Positions 38,059-48,368 are shown, counted from the stretch's first letter. The stretch: DNA of 64,000 nt from Gamsiella multidivaricata (GCF_025024155.1 NW_026251782.1:113784-177783), one strand, 5' to 3'. Notes: generated from the sequence alone by a model not told the origin. Made by a program: numbers and translations.

Positions 38059-38395
38059 AAGTTCCTATGCACATCCCGTAACTGCATGTACAGTCCGTAT
38101 CATTCCAAGTGGTGTGCCTGATCCTTGGATTTACCACACCACACCGGGCACTCGGTTGCCTCCTGTTTTTATTTAACAAAGAAACCCAGAAACCCCAGAT
38201 CAATAAACACCACCTTTCTTTCTCGTCAACCTACCCTCTCAAGTACTGCCTAACCGTCGCGCTTTTTTTGACGATTCGAGGAGAGGGGGTTTATCCCAAT
38301 CATCTTCACGGATCTGAACACCCATTCTCTCAAAACCACGATTCATCGAATCTCATTCCTCATTCTCGCATTCACTATTCCCATTCCTCGCGACA

Positions 38396-38983
38396 ATGTC
38401 TTCATTCCAACCATCGGACACCGATCTCGTCCTACCTATGTCGAGGACGCCACAGGTCGACACTAACGACGACAACCCGCACGAGTCTGGCCACGCTGGT
38501 CAGCCTATCCAGTTCAACGGCCATCAACAACATTCATCGCTCACATTCTCCGCCTCTGCCAGCTCTGGCCCCTTCGCGTTCGGAAGAATCTCAAATTCCA
38601 ATGCAGACTATCAGACTGGCGAGGACGACATGGAGGATATTATCCGGCGTCTTAGGGACAGGATACTCGCTAATATCGCCGCCCGAGAGAAGATCGAGAA
38701 TCAACGTTCTCGTCTCGCCCTCCTTTGCGGAGAGTCTCTCGATCGACTTCCGAATGACAACACCAGGACGACCATGGCGGATCAGTCGCGACAGCAATAC
38801 GAGGAACAACACCGTCAGCTCGCCGCGGATCTGAAAACAGCCGAGGATTACCATGCCATTCTAGTCAACAGCTTAAAAGGTAGAGAAGTATTGGCCCAGG
38901 AAAGACAAAGTATGGAAGTGAACTGTAACAGGATAACCCCGAATATAGCCCCGACTCTGAAAGGACTGGGGCCCCGGCTATAG
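38396..38983 (+). CDS. Unrecognised single-exon gene, coiled coil
   Basis: 195 residues. After a polar low-complexity N-terminus (about 1-70) comes a helical, coiled-coil-like region (IIRRLRDRILANIAAREKI, then a Gln/Glu-rich stretch). No signal peptide or membrane segment. The frame has several ATGs but the first follows a stretch without other coding signal. It could be a small gene or the start of a repeat-encoded protein similar to Gag, as it lies beside dispersed repeats. Confidence 0.45.
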   Translation: MSSFQPSDTDLVLPMSRTPQVDTNDDNPHESGHAGQPIQFNGHQQHSSLTFSASASSGPFAFGRISNSNADYQTGEDDMEDIIRRLRDRILANIAAREKIENQRSRLALLCGESLDRLPNDNTRTTMADQSRQQYEEQHRQLAADLKTAEDYHAILVNSLKGREVLAQERQSMEVNCNRITPNIAPTLKGLGPRL

Positions 38984-39374
38984 ACCACCGACCGGACCGG
39001 AACCAGTCCGTAGACATTGATAAATAGACCAGCTAGTTACCACCCAAATACAGTACGCATTCCATCCTGTCCACCCCTACCCTCTGCCCTCAGTTGCCTA
39101 AAGCTATTACATGAACTCTCGCGCTAGCACCGTCTACGGTTTCTAGATGGATGCATCGGCATGAAAGTCATGGTTGCTCTCTTGTCTGATCAAGTAACTC
39201 TATAGGATGCGTCCAGCTACGCACGCATGCCTATGATATAAACCTTGTACTACACGCGTGCTTCCAGTCTTGCTCCGAGTCCCAGTCCCCGTAGAACGTA
39301 TACATAGCCTCATAGATCATAGCCATAGCTCCTCAGTGCAACAGGTGCAACGGTTTATTGGGCATCGTTCGAGA
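38984..39374. other. No gene; contains a + strand LTR-like start
   Basis: Near 39341 a sequence starting TGCAACAGGTGCAACGG matches the beginning of the LTRs of elements B, C and D, on the + strand, just before a minus-strand fragment of the same group. No frame is called. Confidence 0.4.
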
Positions 39375-39758
39375 TGTTTAGCGCCGAGAGTGTTCGTGAG
39401 TGTTGTTCCATGGTGCACGTATATATTCTTGATAGATCGAATAAAAGTGCTGATGGTTCAATGGTTCAATGGTTCAGTGGTTTCGAGGGGTGGTTTCGAG
39501 GGGCGGTTTCGAGGAGCGGTTTCGAGGGGTGGTTTCGAGGCTTTCTTTGCTACCATGCAAACAATCGGCAGTCGGAGGAGTTCTAGGGTTGAATCAGTGG
39601 TTTATTCGATGACTGATTGCTATCCAATCCTACGTTCGAAGAGCCATTATATACGAAGGATATGGCTAAGCAAAATAGCGCTGGAATGCCTAGAAACTGG
39701 GCACAGCATTTTTATGACTATGACATCATTCTCGAATAAACCGTTGTACCTGTTGCGA
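39375..39758 (-). mobile_element. Ty3/gypsy 5'-end fragment: LTR, primer site and gag start
   Basis: Related to element B, minus strand. The LTR spans about 39556-39757, the primer-binding site lies just before it (39545-39555 read TTTGCTACCA on the + strand, the complement of TGGTAGCAAA), and the gag ATG is at 39411-39409. Homology ends after about a dozen gag codons. The leader has an expanded GGTTTCGAGG repeat. Confidence 0.75.
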
Positions 39759-40172
39759 TACAATACCTCCTTATCTTGAACCTACTCTTGCCCTTTATTT
39801 GCACGCTACTCTCGTTCCTATCTACTTGCCTGCCCAGATCTTAACAGCGTGTTAAAAAGCATTGTTCATTAACTTCGATGTCAAAGCATAGAGATTACAG
39901 AGCATTGTAAGACGCTGCGTCTGCGTCTTTTTTTTTTTTTTTTTTGGAAAGATGAATATTCGTTTTAAAACGATTGTTATTTCCATCTTCGCAGTGGTTG
40001 GCCAGAAGGCGTTTCTCGGCTCAAAGTGGTGGCAAAACTAGTGTTTGCTGGGAAATGTTCACACGAACAAGAGATAGTCGCCCTCAGCTCCAAAGCTTGC
40101 TTCGCTTCCATGCACACTTCTAGGCTCATTGTCTACTGTACAGGTTTGCAAACAAACATAAGGGTTTCCACC
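39759..40172. other. No gene; T tract
   Basis: Unassigned sequence with a T tract at about 39930-39948. The last part may belong to the decayed SWIM-domain gene that follows. Confidence 0.35.
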
Positions 40173-40747
40173 AGCGATTGTCGAGATCGCCCACAAGGAA
40201 ATGGGTTGGGAGCACTACAAAGGAACTTTCCATCAAAAGAAGCTTCCTTCCTTCTTGTTCCTGTGACGATTATGAAAAGCACAGGATCCCTTGCAAGCAT
40301 TTATATTTGGTGAAAAGAATATGCAACGTCTTCAAAATCAACTACAACTGTACGCTTTCGCCTAAGCTAGCCCACCACAATACGGACGACATGGAAAATA
40401 TTGATGGGTTTGGCCCTCCTCCGCAACAGACTATTTCCCAACACTTAGCCATTCAATTACAAGCATCAAGGGCAGGGGAACAGGCGGCAAGAGCTCAGAT
40501 GGAGATAGCGAAGAAAAGAGCGCGAGAGGAAGCCATTGCTGAGGGATTCGAAAAGTACCAACGTGATCTAGAGACCTTGTGGGTGGAACTGGGTAACGTT
40601 GTCCATCACCAGACAAACCGGAAGAGTAGAAAATGCGCACTGGAGCATATGCAAGGCGTTACGGCGACTCTTAGATTTGCAATTTTTGAGGTAAAGGGAA
40701 TTGATGAAGCGGATGCAGTCTCAACAAGAGACGGCACAATGGTGTAA
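40173..40747 (+). pseudogene. SWIM zinc-finger protein fragment, frameshifted
   Basis: The SWIM finger reads C-S-C, nine residues, then C-K-H (CSCDDYEKHRIPCKHLYLV), as in proteins linked to Mutator-like transposases. In the preceding 80 bases a different frame is protein-like (HKEMGWEHYKGTFHQKK) and stops exactly where the finger begins, so at least one frameshift separates the two. Downstream the frame continues as a Gln/Ala/Glu-rich helix to 40747. No catalytic part was found upstream. It is probably a remnant of a transposon-derived or lineage-expanded family. Confidence 0.55.
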
Positions 40748-41871
40748 TTAAAGATGCCTCGATTCAAGTCCAATCGAATCCATTCTTTTTCAGTCGATTG
40801 CAAATATCGACATGGATGTCTCCAGCTGGCTTCAATGGTTTCTGGTAGAATTTGATAACCGTAGGTAATGCTAGATGTAAAAAGACGCGTCAAAGAGCTT
40901 GTGTCGATACCACTTCTCCAAATTGCTCCGCAAACTTTTGTAAAAACGATAAAGCACAATAGACACTTGATCAAACCTCACAGAACATCCTTATCATATG
41001 CAATTTTCAATGGTGAATCCGATGAACACCAACGCGCTACAATGTACATAATGAAAAATATGAGTTTTCTTATTCAAAAGTCGTCAGACAAGGAAAAAAA
41101 GGCGACTTTTGCAAGGTATTACTGCAAAGAACTCAGGAACCGCTTCATGGATTTTGACAAAACGGCTTGAATATCTATGCAGTATTGTGCATTTCACTCA
41201 AAATTGTCTGCTGAATTATATGGAGGCGACTGGCTAAAAAAACATTTCCTCACATCCCATGCATCTACTACTTCGGCCTTATCGAGTTCGCAACACAGAA
41301 GCTGGCCGAAATCCGACTTTTTTAAACGGATGAATGATTTTATTAAACGGACTGGTGGTAGAAACCCTACGATTATACCCGTCGGTTCTAATAAACGTGA
41401 GATGGGAGGAGTAATCTCATCTTGTCCATGGTTTATATGGTTGGCCCACAGTTTCTGTTGCTTGTTGTTTGCTACCTGACGTGTTGGCCTTGTCTCTGCG
41501 CATGGTCAAAGTCCCAATGATCATGAAAGTGGGGAACATTTCGTGCAAGAATATAGTCACCGTCTCAAACCGAGGAACAGATCTAATCTTTCATAATCGG
41601 TGAAATCTCGAAAAACTCGAGAAGCTAGTAAGTATATATTGAAAGACGTTGAGAGTACGACGAATCGCAGAAAAGAAAGAAAGAAAAAGTCGCTCTTAAA
41701 GCGCTATCAAGCAACACACCCCCAGCTAGGAGACATCTTGCGACTGTGCGAAGTCCAGTGAATGTGCACACACGCCTTCCATGACCCTCGCTAAAACGGA
41801 TCACAGTTGGTTGATGATGCAGCCCCTTCCAAGAAAGAAGCCCACCATCCGCATCCACAATCAACGCTCTT
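40748..41871. other. No confident gene
   Basis: Contains a + strand frame at 40868-41170 (100 codons, helical and basic, unrecognised) and the 3' flank of the small gene model that follows. Nothing else could be assigned. Confidence 0.35.
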
Positions 41872-42327
41872 TCATCCATAGCGAATACAAAAGCATCCGA
41901 AAATGGTGAGTTCACAACCACACATTTTCTTCAGCCCAGGTCGATGTTTTGTCATAAAATATAGAAGTGCTTACCTCAATAACGCAAGTCCTGTGGATGG
42001 TGTCTGTGAAAAAGTATGATTAGAAGCTTGCTTGCTTGCTCAGCGTCTGTTGTCCAAGAAAAACACTAGTTTCTATTTGGTCGCACAACGACGTTCAGCA
42101 CGATGATGTTCTTACCGCCACGCTCATCCAGCAATTCAGCTATCCTGGTTTCTGACTCATGAGTTTGTATTTTTGCAGCTAAAGAAAATAGAGACAAAAA
42201 GATAGAAAAAGATAATGTGAGTTGCTTGCATCCGCGCACGGACCATGGGGCCCAACTTACAAAGTCTTAAGAAAGGAATAAGGTCCTTGGATTTGAATGC
42301 ATCTGACTCCGCCCTTATCTCCTCCAT
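41872..42327 (-). CDS. Small multi-exon gene model, unrecognised
   Basis: Tentative. Three short exons with GT-AG borders join in phase (42327-42261, 42178-42116, 42003-41975) and read as a charged helical peptide (MEEIRAESDAFKSKDLIPF, then THESETRIAELLDERGG). A last exon is uncertain: acceptor choice after 41974 gives either a short Cys-rich end (to 41872) or, in another phase, the open frame reaching 41625. No family recognised. It could be a remnant of a larger gene. Confidence 0.3.
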
Positions 42328-42734
42328 GATTGCTGCCTTAAGATCGCTGACATCCGAAGCTTAACTTTGAATGCATTTGATGCCGGCTCGCCGCTGATGA
42401 GATAGAGTAGAGTGTGCGTGGTTGCCATTTTTCTGAGGTATAGTGTTTGTGAATGAATGGAGCAAGAGGGAAGAGCGATGGGTGATTAGCCAGCTTGCGA
42501 AACTCAAACTTCGGACCGAAGTTCGGTAAGGTTCGCGCTAATTTTTTTTTTAGTGGCAACAAACGACGACCAGCGTAACATGTCTCTCTGTCGGTGTGGC
42601 TGTCATTTTAAGTAGGGTGGTTGCCGAAGATATCGCTATCGCTGTCATTATCAATGCGGGGTATGCGGAATTGCATATTTTTAGAAGGACATGCATTTAG
42701 ACAAGAGTCAATAGGATTTGCATTTGTAGATTTT
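42328..42734. other. No gene
   Basis: Short frames only; probably upstream sequence of the small gene model. Confidence 0.4.
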
Positions 42735-43138
42735 CTTTGGTCAATAAATAACACAGAACGACAGCGCCGAATGGTTCCTGGTCTGTTTTCTCACTATACT
42801 TTTGCACAACATTTACCCTGCACGACACTCAAAGTCGCTCCACGCACCCTTGTCCCATCACACTGTACCCTAAGATTGGTATACTCTGCCACAGCTGGCC
42901 TTCATAGCATATCGCCCAGCAAGAGTAGAAACGGGACCCGTACGTCTGAACTGCTGCACCTCTAGTGCCCCAAGTGTTCCTGCAAGTCCGCTCCCATTAC
43001 CTGCCCACCCCTCGACAGATAACGATCATGGTCTCATAATGAGCAAGAGCGGAGGATCAAGAACAGTACCCCTCGATGTCGATGTCTGGACACAGGAGTC
43101 GAGACAGAGTCCCTTTGACCTTGCAGATCCCTAACCCG
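42735..43138 (-). repeat. Dispersed repeat, inverted partner at 37689-38058
   Basis: The reverse complement of this stretch aligns along its length with 37689-38058. Homology stops at 43138-43140, where an LTR-like sequence begins. Confidence 0.75.
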
Positions 43139-43140
43139 AA

Positions 43141-43357
43141 TGTGTTGTCGCCTTTCCTATTCTTGTAAATAATATTTGCTGTCTATATTATCCCCACCCG
43201 TTGAAATATCTCTCTATCAGTGCCCCCACTTCTGAAGCTTTGTTCTCACACAGTAAGACAATTATTATGTAGAGACTTCGTTAAGCAGAAGAGACCTTTA
43301 TTGAGCAACGTATTCATAGCTAGTACTTTTTACCTGATATAGAGCTACTACACCACA
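43141..43357 (-). repeat. Putative solo LTR (about 217 bp)
   Basis: On the minus strand it starts TGTGGTGTAGTAGCTC and ends GACAACACA, so TG...CA. Its head matches the sequence at 32099 and the terminus of the 55 kb solo LTR, and it has AATAAAGG at a similar place. The left border coincides with the end of the dispersed repeat. No target duplication is visible, so the far border is uncertain. Confidence 0.55.
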
Positions 43358-43405
43358 GCGGCGCAAAGGAAAAGCTGGGATCCAGTCGATGTTAATACGA
43401 AGGTA

Positions 43406-44166
43406 GTGATCGAAGCAATATTGCCATCTTATGCCGACTGCAAAAGCAAAAGGATCGCATCAATCTTTTTTATTGCTTTGCACGTGTTCCGTCAATACAA
43501 CAATTGGGCTTCTCTGGCTTCTGAGTCGGACTGTATGATGGCAGTAGTTGGTCCGATCTTGCAGGAGATCATGGCTATCCAACACACGATCAAGTTTACA
43601 TAGTAATGCATTCATCTTAAATATTAGGTAATATTCATTTTTACGGCCATCTGATTATCTGGTTCATCATTTAGTGCCAACGCCTGCACATTTGTAGGTA
43701 AGAGCAGGAATACCAAACTCCAACAGGATGGCCAGTCCCGTCCGCCCGATGTCATAGGCCAGATGGAGGACAAGAAGGAGGTGTTTTATGGCGAACTCAA
43801 AGGACTTCACCCAAAATCAGAGGCAGTCAACACGGATATTCTCCACCTCGCCACGTATCTTCTCCAAGGATTCCCTTGATGTGCTGCACAACACCTTGGA
43901 GCAAGGACTACCACTCTTGACCTTTCAAAATGTGGGTTGTGATGTTATCTTTTTCCTAGGTGCCAAAGTCAACAAAACTATTATACATGTGCGCTTGTTG
44001 ACTGCCAAGCTGCCATCACTTTTGACTGAAGTGAATCTGGATCACGGATTTTTTTCCATGTCTTGCAAGTCCAGACCCTGGTCAATATAGCCAAGGATTG
44101 TCTCAAGAAGAAATGCGAGAAGCCGTTGCAAGAAACTCCTTTCCCGACCCTCGGGACGCCGGAGTG
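43406..44166 (+). pseudogene. Broken gene of a lineage-expanded family with a nuclease-like motif
   Basis: Protein-like segments follow each other in different frames: 43406-43600 (ESDCMMAVVGPILQEIMAI), 43700-43878 (EDKKEVFYGELKGLHPKSE), 43878-44065 (LPLLTFQNVGCDVIFF) and 44062-44166 (ending TLGTPE and a stop). Together they look like one protein broken by frameshifts. The order resembles, from memory, a large family of unknown proteins in mucoromycote genomes. The V-F-Y-G-E-L-K segment resembles a PD-(D/E)XK nuclease core, which is inference only. Confidence 0.45.
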
Positions 44167-45166
44167 AAATGCAGCCTTGAAGAGTCCTCTTATCCAGAAG
44201 GGATTTGGAGCGGGTCATTGCCTGACTTAGCGGCGTCGATCTAAGTGGGTTAACTTTGGTGGTTGTCATCCTCATGACCACGGCGGCCTTTTTCTATAAT
44301 TTCGAGTCATTATTGGCTGGAATGCAACTATATAATGTGTGCATTTTTGCACAATGCATGGTTACCCAATCACATACACAGTTATATAGCATGCCAGCAC
44401 AGCAAAAATTTCAGTGCATTGTAAGGACAAACTTTTTTTTTTAAGCCCGGGACTTTATAGTAGTCTAGGCGGTGAATAAACTGAAAAGCCACGTATGACA
44501 TGTAATTGGAGTCTATGTAAGGTAGTCTATATGAAGTTTTTTTTTTTTTTTTAGCGGAGTTGGTGCTGTGCAACTATCCGAAGCGCGTTGGTGCGCATTG
44601 TAAGGACAAACGCGCCTATCGTATGCTAAACTTGAATAAGGTTCGTTCATGGCATTCCTTTAGTCTCGCAACCAGACCTTCATCTGAGTGGCGGAAGGGA
44701 TTCGATTCCAACCCTCGTAAAATGAAAGGGCCTGGTTGCGAGACTAAGGTCTAGATGCGAGACTAAGGTCTAGATGCGAGACTACATATTTTGGATTGTC
44801 CTGCAGCTTGTGGAGGAAGCTAGGCTTCTTTTTGCATTGCTTGCAGAACTGTGAACATATCGTGTTGTGGATATTGCTGAGAAGACTACATTATCGACAC
44901 TCTTTTTCAGCAGTTATTGATGGCTGACCAAGTTGACGCCCTCGACCAAACCACCAGCACGCCAGGAAACCAAGTTCCTTCTCCCCTTCCAGTACGTCGT
45001 CCCTGACGCCCACACATTCTTCAGTATTTGTTTCACGTGTTACGATAAACTACATTTATTCCGTGCTTGTCTGCTATGCGCAACAGATTGATGTCATTAG
45101 ATACGCTTCTTCCCTACAAAGCTCATAGACTATCTCTTTCGTTTAGGGACCTTTATCTGCCTTACC
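44167..45166. other. No gene; contains a foldback sequence
   Basis: About 1 kb without a supported gene. It holds the inverted repeat at 44656-44749 and T tracts at about 44432-44441 and 44536-44551. Confidence 0.45.
44656..44749. repeat. Foldback (hairpin) with about 18-bp arms
   Basis: The left arm (TTTAGTCTCGCAACCAG, about 44658-44676) is complementary to the right arm (CTGGTTGCGAGACTAAGG, 44732-44749) with one bulged T. The right arm is followed by two partial direct copies of its end (TCTAGATGCGAGACTA). The loop contains GATTCGATTCC, close to a tRNA B box. It could be a foldback element or a tRNA-derived short repeat. Confidence 0.55.
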
Positions 45167-45817
45167 TTAACAATACTGCTCACGAATTTTTTGTAGATCC
45201 ATATTCGTCAAGTCACCATTAATGCCATTTCCTATTCGATTATTGTCGACACCGGTCTGTTTTACTCGAAATGCTGGTTTGTTGGTGCCTGGAGCATTGT
45301 AGTCGCTGTGCATGAGTGAGTAGTAATCGTACATCCCTTGCAAGCCAAAATCGGCTGGATCGGTTTTTTGATACAGCGATTCCCACACTTCAGGTATGTT
45401 GTCCCAGAGTAATTCGACATAATTGTCTCTATCCCAACGATTGTGTTCATATGCGAATCCAACAACATGCATCAACTGTCGCAAGATGGTTGATCGATAG
45501 ATGCAACCGTCTTTTTGCAATGAAAGTCTTTGTTGGCCACCTATTTTGCCCAAATGGCTCCAGCAACCATCACCACCAAAGATGAAAACGTAATCCAGCT
45601 CATTATTTCTCCGCGGACTGAACTTGATACAGCCGACTTGTTGATTCCACCTGTTCAAGGTGTTCTCGATCTTCCGTTTCTGGGCTTGGTTGAAGTCGCT
45701 GGAGATTTCGTATGGCACGTACTGCCATTTCATAGACGGGTATCTATCGAATCTTAATCCTTGGCCCGTCGCAAAGCCAAGCAGCGCACTGAGTACGGTC
45801 CATAGCACTAGCAACAT
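45167..45817 (-). CDS. Secreted astacin-like protein with degenerate zinc site
   Basis: Single-exon gene of 216 residues with a signal peptide (about 1-18). The fold of the astacin metalloprotease catalytic domain is recognisable: RWNQQVGCIKF, GCWSHLGKIGG, the GF...E-H-N-R-W-D-R-D-N-Y-V stretch and a Met-turn-like YYSLMHSD. The zinc motif of active astacins is HExxHxxGxxH. Here it reads R113, Q114, H117, G120, Y123, so two of three zinc ligands and the catalytic Glu are replaced. The protein is therefore predicted to be inactive as a protease, although the frame is intact and four Cys remain. No prodomain is visible. It may be a secreted binding protein or an early pseudogene. Confidence 0.8.
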   Translation of the reverse strand: MLLVLWTVLSALLGFATGQGLRFDRYPSMKWQYVPYEISSDFNQAQKRKIENTLNRWNQQVGCIKFSPRRNNELDYVFIFGGDGCWSHLGKIGGQQRLSLQKDGCIYRSTILRQLMHVVGFAYEHNRWDRDNYVELLWDNIPEVWESLYQKTDPADFGLQGMYDYYSLMHSDYNAPGTNKPAFRVKQTGVDNNRIGNGINGDLTNMDLQKIREQYC

Positions 45818-46342
45818 GTAGGTAAATACTGTACTTGGCGAAATGATGTGTGGTTAGTTTGTGGATGATAATTGTAACTAACGTTTCATATGGCTGTCTC
45901 CTTTCATCACTTACTGGATAAGTGTCTTCGAAGGTACGTTGTTTGGCTTTGGTATACGACGAATGGAAACATGTGTGCTTGAATGGAGGAAAGGAAGTGG
46001 TTTCTGTGCTCCGTGGATGAATGAAGAGGAGGACAGAGTATTTATATACTGCGAAAATAATTCTGAGCGTATGTTTAGACAGGAGTAGATGCCATTACAA
46101 GCACTGGTGATGTTGGCTATTGTGTACGGCCCGCTGTAGAAAAAAAACCTGTAGAGAAGACGACCATACTCGCCACTGACTAGCCTAATAGAAAGGAAAG
46201 AGTAACCAGCTATAATGACCAGAGCGTTGCTACATTTTGCATTCAGATCACGATAAATTGAAAGCTTTGAGGCAAGGCTGCAGGAGCAAGGGGACGCTGA
46301 ATGATCATGCGGCGAAGGTAAAAAAAGTAGATGCTGGAGGAT
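45818..46342. other. Upstream region of the astacin-like gene; no gene
   Basis: No frame of note. Should contain the promoter of the astacin-like gene. Confidence 0.45.
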
Positions 46343-46562
46343 GAGGGGCTGCTTGAAAAGAGAAGGGCTGCTTGAAAAGAGAGGGGCTGCTTGAAAAGAG
46401 AGGGGCTGCTTGAAAAGAGAGGGGCTGCTTGAAAAGAGAGGGGCTGCTTGAAAAGAGAGGGGCTGCTTGAAAAGAGAGGGGCTGCTTGAAAAGAGAGGGG
46501 CTGCTTGAAAAGAGAGGGGCTGCTTGAAAAGAGAGGGGCTGCTTGAAAAGAGAGGGGCTGCA
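46343..46562. repeat. 19-bp minisatellite, about eleven units
   Basis: Tandem copies of a 19-base unit (AGGGGCTGCTTGAAAAGAG), nearly identical, with one variant near the left end. Because 19 is not a multiple of 3, three units make a 57-base cycle that reads on the minus strand as a repeating 19-residue peptide without stops. This is probably not a gene. Confidence 0.92.
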
Positions 46563-46975
46563 GGACTTGATTGACCAAGGTGGTGATGGAGCGAGGAGAA
46601 AATGCTGGATTGAGAGATTTGGGCTGCCGGAAAGCTCTAAACTACGTACCCAATAGGTCTGTATTAAGTGAGAACAGAGGTTGAGTGCAAAAACATTGAT
46701 TTACATCAAAGCGCTGCGGAAGATATGAGGCATTGCAAGCGGTCGAGTAGCCCTTGTTGTTGTGGTGTATTCACCACATTGTCTTGCTTATATATAGAGC
46801 ACCCTATTTTCTTTGGATTTACCACCACTCGGTGCCGATCCTTTATGAAGCTCATTGTGCCTCTGAGACTTTCCCCTATGTTTCTAGTCCCCTATACTAG
46901 ATGCATTTATAGCTATTCTCTAGTATATAAGGCACGATCTGCCACTATTAAAAGGGCATATCGTTTTTCACAGAC
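46563..46975. other. No gene supported
   Basis: A + strand open frame (46668-47342) crosses this stretch and overlaps a minus-strand frame; neither has domain support. Confidence 0.35.
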
Positions 46976-47449
46976 TTATCGTCCCATATACTTCTCAGTT
47001 GTTACAGTATCATCAACGTACGAGTTGACTGCAAGCCAAGAGGGATTCATATGGTGCAACTGTCCACCATCATCAACTACGAGCTGTGCTAAAGTGGGAT
47101 TCATCGCGATATACGGCTGTTTGTCGAAAATGATTTCAGGTTGCGCAGTATTGCCAGGACCATTGCGCGACGTGTGGTCATGCAGCAGGTCTAATATTCT
47201 TTTCAGTGGAATGGCAGTCTCCTTTTCTGTTCCTGAATATTTCACCATATTTTTCCGGCGCTTTCTTTTGTTTTTCGTATCAATGCTGTTTTCTGCTACC
47301 ATGTTATCATTTTTGTTGACAAATATTTTATTTGTTCTTTGAGAAGTCGCATGACTAATCTCGTTGCGCCGATCCTGTTGGGGCTCAGTTCTTGCGGCAA
47401 GATTGCTGATTTCTGTGGAATTGATGGCCTGTGAAGGTAGTAACAACAA
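46976..47449 (-). CDS. Unrecognised open frame, 157 codons
   Basis: The frame has a basic segment (KNKRKRRKNMVKY) and a leucine-rich segment (AIPLKRILDLLHDH), with ordinary composition. No domain recognised and no start or splice support. It ends near the LTR of element C and could be a fragment of an older gene. Confidence 0.25.
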   Translation of the reverse strand: MLLLPSQAINSTEISNLAARTEPQQDRRNEISHATSQRTNKIFVNKNDNMVAENSIDTKNKRKRRKNMVKYSGTEKETAIPLKRILDLLHDHTSRNGPGNTAQPEIIFDKQPYIAMNPTLAQLVVDDGGQLHHMNPSWLAVNSYVDDTVTTEKYMGR

Positions 47450-47470
47450 GGAGCTTTCTGGATCAGGTAG

Positions 47471-47681
47471 TGCAACAGGATTACCACTCGGTTACCAAGC
47501 TGCACGGTTACGACACACAGAGCCAGGATGGGAGCCTGGCACCATGACAACACCGCTACGACACTGTACAATAGACCCCAGACATGTATATAGTCCCTAC
47601 TTACGATCATTAAACAGTATTCATATCTACGCATTCCCACTTGATCACTGCTCTTGATCCCCTGACTCTGCTGCTGTTGCA
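47471..47681 (+). repeat. 5' LTR of element C
   Basis: 211 bases starting TGCAACAGGATTACC and ending GCTGTTGCA, so the ends are inverted. The start and end match those of elements B and D. It is followed without gap by a primer-binding site. Confidence 0.8.
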
Positions 47682-47693
47682 TGGTAGCAAAGG
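47682..47693 (+). other. Primer-binding site of element C
   Basis: TGGTAGCAAAGG directly follows the LTR. The same 12 bases occupy this place in elements B and D (and shortened at 39.5 kb). They should pair with the 3' end of a tRNA ending CCTTTGCTACCA; the tRNA is not identified. Confidence 0.75.
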
Positions 47694-47859
47694 TTCCTTC
47701 GACCACCACCCATTGTCCAATTGTCCCAAGCACCCTTTGATTTTTATTTTCCACCAATTACCCCTGTACTCCTGATTTTAACCTTAACCAATTGCCCAAT
47801 CAAATTTTTTCCCCAATCTGGACGTTGACTTCCTCGCCGATCTCTTCTCCTTTATAACC

Positions 47860-48204
47860 ATGAACGCCCCCGTTTTACCTACCTCCTTCCAAGCCCCCGC
47901 TGCTGGCGATACCGCTGTCGTCGCCCCTACCGCCATTCTCCTCCCCACCTACAGATATCCCCCTCCTCCGACATTCACAGGCGTGCGCGATGGTTTCGCG
48001 TGCGAGACTTGGCTCACCCAGGTTCGACGTTTTTTTCGCGGTGCGCAAGTTATTGAGGCAAACCGCACTGTCACCGCTATTGCCTACCTGGGCGAAGCCG
48101 GCCTCCTATGGTGGGACGGCCAATATCGATCGGACGGTACCGACTGGCTCGACTTCGAGAAAGCTTTCCGCGTGGAGTTCCGGCCTGCTGGTTTCCATGA
48201 CCAT
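47860..48204 (+). pseudogene. Element C gag, cut off by element A
   Basis: Reads as a Ty3/gypsy Gag N-terminal region (TFTGVRDGFACETWLTQV, then a segment WWDGQYRSDGTDWLDFEKA). At 48204 the frame runs into the LTR of element A, whose sequence supplies the last codons of the open frame before a stop. The rest of element C was not found on the far side of element A. Confidence 0.8.
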
Positions 48205-48368
48205 TGCGAAGTATATATGAACCAGGAATCAATGAGAACAAGAGAGGGATCTTTAATATTAATCCACCGAGAACATTATATGTTACTCGGTGGCTTAAGT
48301 AAATTGATAGGACTCGCTGGATCTAATTAAATACACGCGGTGGCAGCATGTAATATGGCTATATGCCA
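48205..48368 (-). repeat. 3' LTR of element A
   Basis: Read on the minus strand it starts TGTGGCATATAGCC and ends CTTCGCA. It aligns with the solo LTR at 61308-61465 and with 63534-63692. The adjoining AGGAGGGGAGTCG (minus strand) is the polypurine tract. Confidence 0.85.

Noticed and set aside
46668..47342. 224-codon + strand frame
   Set aside because: Overlaps a minus-strand frame of better composition, and has no domain, leader or splice support.
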